Origin: Catellatospora methionotrophica
Lineage (GTDB): Bacteria > Actinomycetota > Actinomycetes > Mycobacteriales > Micromonosporaceae
Direction: 5' to 3'
DNA length: 64,000 nt
NCBI RefSeq assembly: GCF_011297335.1
Contig: NZ_JAAOTJ010000020.1
Span: forward strand, 62,001 to 126,000
Below are positions 58,629-64,000 of this stretch, piece by piece. The notes below the pieces were generated by a model. It saw nothing but the letters and a program-made list of their open reading frames with translations, was not told the origin of the DNA and ran no database searches. The translations under genes and the position numbers were made by a program. Each line of letters starts with the position of its first letter. Position 1 is the first letter of the stretch.

Positions 58629-59651
58629 ATGACGACGCAGCGCACCAGGTCTGCGGGGCGGCCCACGCTGGATGAGGTGGCCGCGCTCGCCGGCGTGGGC
58701 CGGGGCACCGTGTCGCGGGTCGTCAACGGCTCACCCCAGGTCAGCCCGGAAGCCCGCTCGGCCGTCCAGGAGGCGATCAAGGAGCTGGGCTACGTGCCCA
58801 ACCGCGCCGCCCGCGCCCTGGTCACCCAGCGCACCGACTCCGTCGCCCTGGTCGTGTCCGAGTCTCAGGAGCGCGTCTTCACCGAGCCGTTCTTCGCCGG
58901 CATCGTGCGCGGCATCAGTTCCGCCCTGGCCGACACGTCCCTGCAGCTGTGGCTGGCCATGGCGCAGACCCACGGCGAGCGCCAGCGCATCGAGAACCAC
59001 CTGACCAGCCAGCACGTCGACGGCGTACTGCTGGTCATGCTGCACGAGTCCGACCCGCTGCCGCAGCTGCTGCGCCAGCGCGGCCTGCCGACCGTGCTCG
59101 GCGGCCGCCCCGTCAACGTCGACCCGCAGATCTCGTACGTCGACATGGACAACGTCAACGGCGCCCGCGCCGCCGTCGAGTACCTGCTGGCCTCCGGCCG
59201 CAAGCGGGTCGCCACCATCGCCGGACCGCAGGACCTCGGCGTCGGCGTCGACCGGCTCGTCGGCTACCGCGCCGCCGTGCAGAACGCCGCCGTCGAGCCG
59301 CTCATCGAGTTCGGCGACTTCAGCGAGTACAGCGGCGTCGACGCGATGCGCCGCCTGCTGGCCCGCCGCCCCGACCTCGACGCCGTCTTCGTCGCCTCCG
59401 ACCTGATGGCGGCCGGTGCGGTGCGCGCCCTGCGCGACAACGGCCGCCGCATCCCCGAGGACGTCGCCGTGATCGGGTTCGAGGATTCGCCCGTCGCCCG
59501 GCAGACCGACCCGCCGCTCACCACGGTCTACCAGCCTGTCGAGGACATGGGCCGGCACATGGTCCGACTGCTGCTCAGCCGCATCCGCGGCGAGGACCAG
59601 CCCACCCACGTCCTGCTCGACACCCACCTGGTCCACCGCAACTCCGCATAA
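58629..59651 (+). CDS. cebR: LacI-family regulator of the cellobiose operon (CebR)
   Basis: 340 residues from ATG 58629 with GAGGAG upstream. HTH at 12-32 (TLDEVAALAGVGRGTVSRVVNGSPQVS), hinge at ~45-60 (LGYVPNRAARALV), periplasmic-binding-protein-like effector domain (from ~63) with TDSVALVVSE, VLLVMLHESDPLPQLL and GFEDSPVARQTDPPLTTVYQP. CebR is released by cellobiose. Two matching boxes flank the operon promoter at 53669-53736. It lies 63 bases after bglC. Confidence 0.9.
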   Translation: MTTQRTRSAGRPTLDEVAALAGVGRGTVSRVVNGSPQVSPEARSAVQEAIKELGYVPNRAARALVTQRTDSVALVVSESQERVFTEPFFAGIVRGISSALADTSLQLWLAMAQTHGERQRIENHLTSQHVDGVLLVMLHESDPLPQLLRQRGLPTVLGGRPVNVDPQISYVDMDNVNGARAAVEYLLASGRKRVATIAGPQDLGVGVDRLVGYRAAVQNAAVEPLIEFGDFSEYSGVDAMRRLLARRPDLDAVFVASDLMAAGAVRALRDNGRRIPEDVAVIGFEDSPVARQTDPPLTTVYQPVEDMGRHMVRLLLSRIRGEDQPTHVLLDTHLVHRNSA

Positions 59652-59743
59652 CCACCTCCCCGCCCTGCGCCCCGCCCCTGCCCCCGAGCAGCGCGCGCCT
59701 GCGCGCCCACTCCGCGCGCCGCGCGGCGGCCCCGTTTCTCATA

Positions 59744-59802
59744 GACGCTGGCCTATCTCATCGAGTTTGATCTGCTTATTTTCGATGAGATAGGCCAGCG
59801 TC
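59744..59802. repeat. 59-nt palindromic element, family C copy 2
   Basis: GACGCTGGCCTATCTCATCG ... CGATGAGATAGGCCAGCGTC, same 59-nt length as 345-403; inverted arms extend to 59742 and 59804. The flanking bases CCCGTTT and ATA before the left arm also resemble copy 1. Only the loop differs. Confidence 0.85.
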
Positions 59803-59962
59803 TATCAAGAGCGTGAGTCGGGCGGCCGGGCCGGACGAATGGGCGGTGGGCGGGGAGAGAATTCATTCGTCGTCCGGTGGATGGACACGCGTTGACGGGT
59901 GTGCGGGCGGGCGGGGAGGATATGGGTCCGCCCCATGTCGGGCGGTGTGATTCATTTACTGT

Positions 59963-60023
59963 GATCGCTGTTGGTGAGGCGAAGGTGTGGTGTTACCGCA
60001 CCATTTGCCTGTGATCAGCGATC
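59963..60023. repeat. 61-nt palindromic element, family A copy 4
   Basis: GATCGCTGTTGGTGAGGCG at the left and CAGCGATC at the right, again 61 nt, with inner arms that pair less perfectly (AGGCGAAGGTGTGGT against ACCGCACCATTTGCCT). Confidence 0.75.
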
Positions 60024-60206
60024 ATGGGTGGGTCCCGGGTGGCGGCAATGGCGGCGCCGGACCGGTGAAGACGGCGCTGAGCTGCGGGTACGCGGTGGAT
60101 TTTGTCGCCCGCGGATACGGCGCCGCAATGTGTGCGAAACGGTAATAGGGCAAGGTCGGGCAGAGTTCCGGCACGAGCCCGTGTGCCGTCGTGGAGAGGA
60201 GCCGCC

Positions 60207-60998
60207 ATGCTGCTGAGGGTCAGAGTCGCCCTGCCCGATCGTCCCGGATCGCTGGGGCAGGTGGCCCGGACTCTGGGCGTGGCGGGTGCGGACATCGTCC
60301 AGGTGGTGGTGCTCGAACGCCTCGGCGGGCGGGCCATCGACGACTTCACCGTGGTGTGGCCCGGTGGGGCAGGGGTCGAGCGGCTGCGGGCGGGACTGGG
60401 CGCGATGCCCGGGGTGCGGGTCGACGGAATCTGGCGGGCGATCGGCGCACCGGTGGCCGGTGCGTTCGACGCCGAACTGCTGACCCAGGTGGCCGCGAAC
60501 CCGAACGAGGGCCTGGCCACCCTGGTGGACACGGTGCCCGCGCTGCTGGCCGCCGACTGGGCGATGGCGCTGCGGGTGCCCGCCGACTGGGCCGCCCGCG
60601 GCTCCGTGGGCATCGACGCCCGCCACGGCGCGGACGACATGGCCCTGCTGGGCGCGGTGCGCAAGCGCCCGCTGCCGCCGATCGTGTACTCAAGCTGGCG
60701 CGCACCGGAGCAGCTTCAGCTGCCCGAGGTCACGCCGCTGCGGGCACGGGCGATCACCGGTGCGGACGGCACCCGCTACGCGCTCGCGCCGTTCGGGCGG
60801 GCGGGACTGGTGCTGGTCGTGGCGCGCTCGGCAGACGCGGAGCTGCCCGTGGCGGTGTTCCACGCGACCGAGGTCGACCGGGTGGCGCAGCTGGTGCGGG
60901 CCGCCGCGGCGATCGTCGGCGAGCGGCTGGACGCGGCCAAGCCGCCCGTCCCCCGCGCGGCGCAGCGCTCTGCCGAGGAGCCGGCGTCTGCGGTCTGA
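60207..60998 (+). CDS. ACT-domain amino-acid sensing protein
   Basis: 263 residues from ATG 60207 with GGAGAGGAG upstream. N-terminal ACT domain (residues 2-70: LRVRVALPDRPGSLGQVARTLGVAGADIVQVVV ... AIDDFTVVWP). The rest (ALLAADWAMALRVPADW, IDARHGADDMALLGAVRKRPLPPIVYSSWRAP) does not contain a recognised catalytic motif. The ACT part is a close relative of the one in the next gene. It may be an amino-acid-binding regulator; unproven. Confidence 0.8.
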   Translation: MLLRVRVALPDRPGSLGQVARTLGVAGADIVQVVVLERLGGRAIDDFTVVWPGGAGVERLRAGLGAMPGVRVDGIWRAIGAPVAGAFDAELLTQVAANPNEGLATLVDTVPALLAADWAMALRVPADWAARGSVGIDARHGADDMALLGAVRKRPLPPIVYSSWRAPEQLQLPEVTPLRARAITGADGTRYALAPFGRAGLVLVVARSADAELPVAVFHATEVDRVAQLVRAAAAIVGERLDAAKPPVPRAAQRSAEEPASAV

Positions 60999-61165
60999 AC
61001 TGCGCAGATGTGCCTGCCGTGTGACCTCGGGCATAGTTAGATCTTGACCAGACCGTGTAACCGACCCGAAACACGGCAGGCGCACGCTGATTCCTGTCGG
61101 TGCTCGCCCTCATCATGGAGGAGCGTTCATCGGCAGGCAGTCTGCCGCAGGGATCGGAGCAGGTC

Positions 61166-62215
61166 ATGGCGTTGTGGCGAGTGAGGGCGACCGTCGACGA
61201 TCGTCCGGGGTTCCTGGCGGTGCTGACGGCGAGTCTCGCCCTGCGGACGGTCAACATCCTCGCCGTGCAGGTGCACACCACCGAGGCCGGGGCCGTCGAC
61301 GACTTCCTGGTGGACGCGCCCGACGCGCTTTCCGAGGACGAGCTGGTCGCCGCCATCGAGCGCGGCCGGGGCCGGGACGCCTGGGTCAGCCGCACCGACG
61401 CGTACGGCCTGATCGACCCGCCGACGCAGGCACTGGGCCTGGCCGCCCGGCTCGCCGCCGACCCCGACGACCTGCACACCGCGCTGTCCGGCCTGCTCGG
61501 CGGCAGCCTGGTCCGGCGCGAGCAGGGCGGCGCGACCGTCACCGGGCACGCCGACACCACGATGCGCCTGGCCGACCCGTTCACCGACGGCGGCGTGCTG
61601 GTGGTGACCCGGCTCGCCCCGGCGTTCACCCCGGCCGAGTTCGCCCGCGCGCAGGCGCTGGTCGAGGTCGCCCGGGCGGCGCTGACCCGGCGGCTGGCCA
61701 GCGCGGTCGTGCTGCTGCCCGACGGGACCGAGGTCGCCTTCCGCCCGGCCGGTTCGGCGGACGTGTCCGCGGTGGACGACATGCACGCCCGCTGCGGCGA
61801 CCGCAGCCTGTTCATGCGCTACCTCGCCGGGACGCGCGGCCCGAGCCGCGGGCGGCTGCACCGCCTGCTGACCCCGGCCCGCGGCTGCACGCTGGTCGCG
61901 GAGACCGCGGTTGCGGGCACCGAGGGCAGCCGGGTGGTGGCGGTGGCGAACCTGATCGGCGAGGGCGAGACCGCCGAGGTCGCGCTGCTGGTCGAGGACG
62001 GGTGGCAGCGGCGGGGCATCGGCACGGCGCTGCTGCGGCGGCTGCTGACGCTGGCCGGTCCGGCAGGCTTCCGCTCGGTCACCCTGCATACGCACTGCGA
62101 CAACGACGCGATGCTGCGGACGATGAAGCGGCTGCCGCACCCGGCCCGCACGGACCGCGACGGCACCCTCATCAGTGCCACGATCGCAGTGTCTGAGCTG
62201 CGTGCGGCCGTGTGA
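61166..62215 (+). CDS. ACT-GNAT protein acetyltransferase, AAPatA-like
   Basis: 349 residues from ATG 61166 (GGAGC eight bases before); in-frame starts at 61115 and 61100 are possible. N-terminal ACT domain (1-65: WRVRATVDDRPGFLAVLTASLALRTVNILAVQVH). C-terminal GNAT fold (~200-349): FRPAGSADVSAVDDMHARC, acetyl-CoA site EDGWQRRGIGTALLRRLL (QxxGxG variant), CDNDAMLRTMKR. Related actinobacterial fusions acetylate protein lysines and are controlled by amino acids such as Cys and Arg in Micromonospora. Follows the ACT gene by about 170 bases. Confidence 0.85.
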   Translation: MALWRVRATVDDRPGFLAVLTASLALRTVNILAVQVHTTEAGAVDDFLVDAPDALSEDELVAAIERGRGRDAWVSRTDAYGLIDPPTQALGLAARLAADPDDLHTALSGLLGGSLVRREQGGATVTGHADTTMRLADPFTDGGVLVVTRLAPAFTPAEFARAQALVEVARAALTRRLASAVVLLPDGTEVAFRPAGSADVSAVDDMHARCGDRSLFMRYLAGTRGPSRGRLHRLLTPARGCTLVAETAVAGTEGSRVVAVANLIGEGETAEVALLVEDGWQRRGIGTALLRRLLTLAGPAGFRSVTLHTHCDNDAMLRTMKRLPHPARTDRDGTLISATIAVSELRAAV

Positions 62216-62302
62216 CCTGGGTGGGTGACGCGATCGACCGTAGGTAGGCGGTCGCACACATTGTGCGATGGCGACACTTGCGCCCGTCACACCATTTCAC
62301 TC

Positions 62303-63811
62303 ATGACCGCCCCTCACATACCTCCCACGGGATACCGTGACGCTCCGTTGACCGCATGGGACCCGGACCGCCCCGTCGATTTCGCCGAGGCAGAGGAGTT
62401 CCTGCGTGCCTGCCACGCCGAGCTGCCCAAGCTCGGCCCGGTCGAGCCACGGCTGGCCGTGGTACGCGAACAGATCGCCGCGCTGGGGACGTACACCCAC
62501 ACCCACGCCGAGCTGGTCCACGGGGCCCGGATGGCCTGGCGCAACGCGAGCCGGTGCATCGGCCGGGTGTACTGGCGCAGCCTCACGGTGCTCGACCGGC
62601 GTCAGCACCGCGCGCCCGACCAGATCTTCGACGACCTCGTCAGCCACCTGCACACGGCCACCGGCGAGGGGCACAACCGGGGCAAGCTGCGGGCGGTCAT
62701 CTCGATCTTCGGCCAGGCGGTCCCCGGCCGCCCGGTGACCCGCCTGTGGAACGACCAGCTCATCCGGTACGCGGGCTACCGCGGCGACGACGGCATGACC
62801 GGCGACCCGCAGTACGAGCAGTTCACCTCGGCCGTGTCCCGGCTCGGCTGGACCGGCAAGGGCAGCGCGTTCGACCTGCTGCCGCTGGTGCTGCAGACCG
62901 GCGACGGCGACCCCCGGCTCTACGAGCTGCCCGAGTCGGCGGTGCTGGAGGTGCCGCTGGCCCACCCGGAGTACAGCTGGTTCGCCGAACTCGGCCTGCG
63001 CTGGCACGCGGTGCCCGCGATCGCCAACATGCGGCTGTCCATCGGCGGGGTCGACTACCCGCTCGCGCCGTTCTCGGGCTGGTACATGGGCACCGAGATC
63101 GGCGCCCGCAACCTCGCCGACGCCCACCGCTACGACCAGATCCCCGTGGTCGCGGAGCGGCTGGGCCTGGACACCAGCAGCGAGTCCACGCTGTGGCGGG
63201 ACCGGGCGCTGGTCGAGCTGAACCGGGCGGTGCTGTGGTCCTTCGAGCGCGCCGGGGTACGCGTCACCGACCACCACAGCGAGTCGCGGCTGTTTCTGAC
63301 CCACGTCGAGCGCGAGCGCCGCGCGGGCCGGGACACCCCGGCGGACTGGACCTGGATCGTGCCGCCGATCTCGGGCGGGCTCACCCCGGTGTTCCACCGC
63401 TACTACACCGAGGCTGACCAGCGGCCGAACTTCTACCTGGACCGCTCCGCACAGCAACTGTCGCTGACCGCGATACCGCAGGTGTCGGTGCCGGCGCAGC
63501 GCACCTCGCCGGAACTGCGCACCCCGGCCGAACCGGCGGCCGCGGTCTGCCCGGTCACCGGCCAGACCGGCGCCAGGCCCGTGGCGGAGCCGGAGCCGCT
63601 GCCCGCCGACCAGGACTTCGGCCCTGATATCGACCTGCATCCGGCGTACGCCGCCGATCCGGAGGCGACGGTGCGCATCCCGGTCCGGCCGAAGGCTGCA
63701 CCGGGGGCGGCCGACCCGGACGCCACCGTGGCGATCCCGGCTGGGCCGACGCCGATCACCGCCGAACCGGTGCCCGCCCGCAAGAGAGGACTGCGCCGAC
63801 TGCTCGGCTGA
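62303..63811 (+). CDS. nos: Bacterial nitric oxide synthase with C-terminal extension
   Basis: 502 residues from ATG 62303. NOS oxygenase core (about 1-380): heme ligand Cys85 in WRNASRCIGR, substrate-binding WYMGTEIGARNL, and HHSESRLFLTHVERE and WTWIVPPISGGLTPVFHRYY for pterin/dimer contacts. A 121-residue tail (382-502) follows, Pro/Ala-rich, with CPVTGQ at about 416 and twice the motif ADP[ED]ATV.IP (451-460 and 470-479), ending basic. Makes NO from arginine with a separate reductase. In Streptomyces, NOS is used in thaxtomin biosynthesis or signalling; no such cluster here. Confidence 0.92.
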   Translation: MTAPHIPPTGYRDAPLTAWDPDRPVDFAEAEEFLRACHAELPKLGPVEPRLAVVREQIAALGTYTHTHAELVHGARMAWRNASRCIGRVYWRSLTVLDRRQHRAPDQIFDDLVSHLHTATGEGHNRGKLRAVISIFGQAVPGRPVTRLWNDQLIRYAGYRGDDGMTGDPQYEQFTSAVSRLGWTGKGSAFDLLPLVLQTGDGDPRLYELPESAVLEVPLAHPEYSWFAELGLRWHAVPAIANMRLSIGGVDYPLAPFSGWYMGTEIGARNLADAHRYDQIPVVAERLGLDTSSESTLWRDRALVELNRAVLWSFERAGVRVTDHHSESRLFLTHVERERRAGRDTPADWTWIVPPISGGLTPVFHRYYTEADQRPNFYLDRSAQQLSLTAIPQVSVPAQRTSPELRTPAEPAAAVCPVTGQTGARPVAEPEPLPADQDFGPDIDLHPAYAADPEATVRIPVRPKAAPGAADPDATVAIPAGPTPITAEPVPARKRGLRRLLG

Positions 63812-63823
63812 CGGCGTACCCCC

Positions 63824-63873
63824 GGATCTTGTGCAGTCGGTGTCGTCCTGGCAGCACAGACTGCACAAGATCC
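63824..63873. terminator. 50-nt hairpin after the NOS gene
   Basis: GGATCTTGTGCAGTC (63824-63838) pairs perfectly with GACTGCACAAGATCC (63859-63873), loop 20 nt. It resembles the other palindromes in size and start (GATC), but a second copy is not seen in this window. Confidence 0.72.
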
Positions 63874-63974
63874 GACCCCGGCGGCCGGGTATCGATCTTG
63901 GAGGGAGCTGCCATCGGGGCAGGGGATGGACTATGGTCGGTGCACGCTGAACCCCCGCCCCCTCAGGAGTTCGC

Positions 63975-64000
63975 ATGCAACGACGCATCGCGGTTGTCGC
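63975..64000 (+). CDS. Start of a further gene, truncated by the window end
   Basis: ATG 63975 with AGGAG nine bases upstream; residues MQRRIAVV. Too little to name. It may begin with a signal or a short N-terminus. Confidence 0.5.

Larger units (their letters stand above)
59652..60206. other. 555-base intergenic region with two unrelated palindromes
   Basis: Contains family C copy 2 (59744-59802) and family A copy 4 (59963-60023). Between and after them I see no convincing gene: frames are Arg/Pro-rich shadows. The first ~90 bases, rich in GCGCGC, look like spacer. Confidence 0.5.

Noticed and set aside
61100-61165. Longer N-terminus of the ACT-GNAT protein
   Set aside because: ATG 61166 has a correctly spaced GGAGC and starts at the first strand of the ACT domain; the extra residues look unstructured. 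Kept as an alternative only.

Overview
The window is chromosomal DNA of a very GC-rich, filamentous-type actinobacterium. Gene content points to Micromonosporaceae (Catellatospora/Micromonospora-like): SigE-type sigma factors, CG0192-type proteins, cellobiose CebR regulation, an ACT-GNAT acetyltransferase, a bacterial NO synthase, Ser/Pro-linked secreted polysaccharide enzymes and many GTG starts. The family is an inference from gene content; no rRNA or tRNA gene was seen.

Layout. 1-9.8 kb is ordinary chromosome: the end of a DEAD-box helicase, a methyltransferase, an ECF sigma factor fused to a membrane-anchored domain, an ArsC/ArsB-like pair, MsrB and a LigD-type polymerase. From 9.7 to 28.6 kb an integrated element sits in the 3' end of that polymerase gene. 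It has the plan of an actinomycete integrative and conjugative element (AICE): tyrosine integrase, XRE regulator, small Xis, prim-pol replication protein plus RecA-like ATPase, an FtsK/TraB-type DNA pump and DUF2637/Spd-type membrane proteins. It also carries a complete phage tail tape-measure-like gene. Three degenerate copies of the polymerase 3' end (9.71, 27.65 and 28.51 kb) indicate two related elements in tandem, the second reduced to about 0.86 kb. A DUF433/DUF5615 toxin-antitoxin pair follows at once.

29.8-44.9 kb holds a TAP-type peptidase lipoprotein, an ATP-dependent DNA ligase (probably once closer to the LigD polymerase), an SDR, two tandem secreted pectate lyases with a LacI-type operator in the promoter spacer, an XRE-PLD protein, an excalibur protein, a MOSC/FNR/ferredoxin fusion, an AlkA-type glycosylase and an AA10 LPMO. 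45.0-51.4 kb is a four-gene minus-strand operon, herA-sbcD-sbcC-nurA, a bacterial version of the archaeal HerA-NurA-Mre11-Rad50 end-resection set. 51.5-53.5 kb holds a RibD-C type reductase coupled to an unannotated 39-residue Cys-rich protein, and a K+ channel. 53.7-59.7 kb is a cellobiose operon (cebE-cebF-cebG-bglC-cebR) with two CebR-like boxes bracketing its promoter. 60.2-63.8 kb has an ACT protein, an ACT-GNAT acetyltransferase and a NO synthase with an unusual 121-residue tail.

Between genes lie families of fixed-length palindromes (61, 55-56 and 59 nt), unlike simple terminators because several sit upstream of genes; these and the NurA/HerA operon, the tandem att array and the tape-measure-carrying AICE are the main points of interest. 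All assignments are from reading the sequence; no database search was run.
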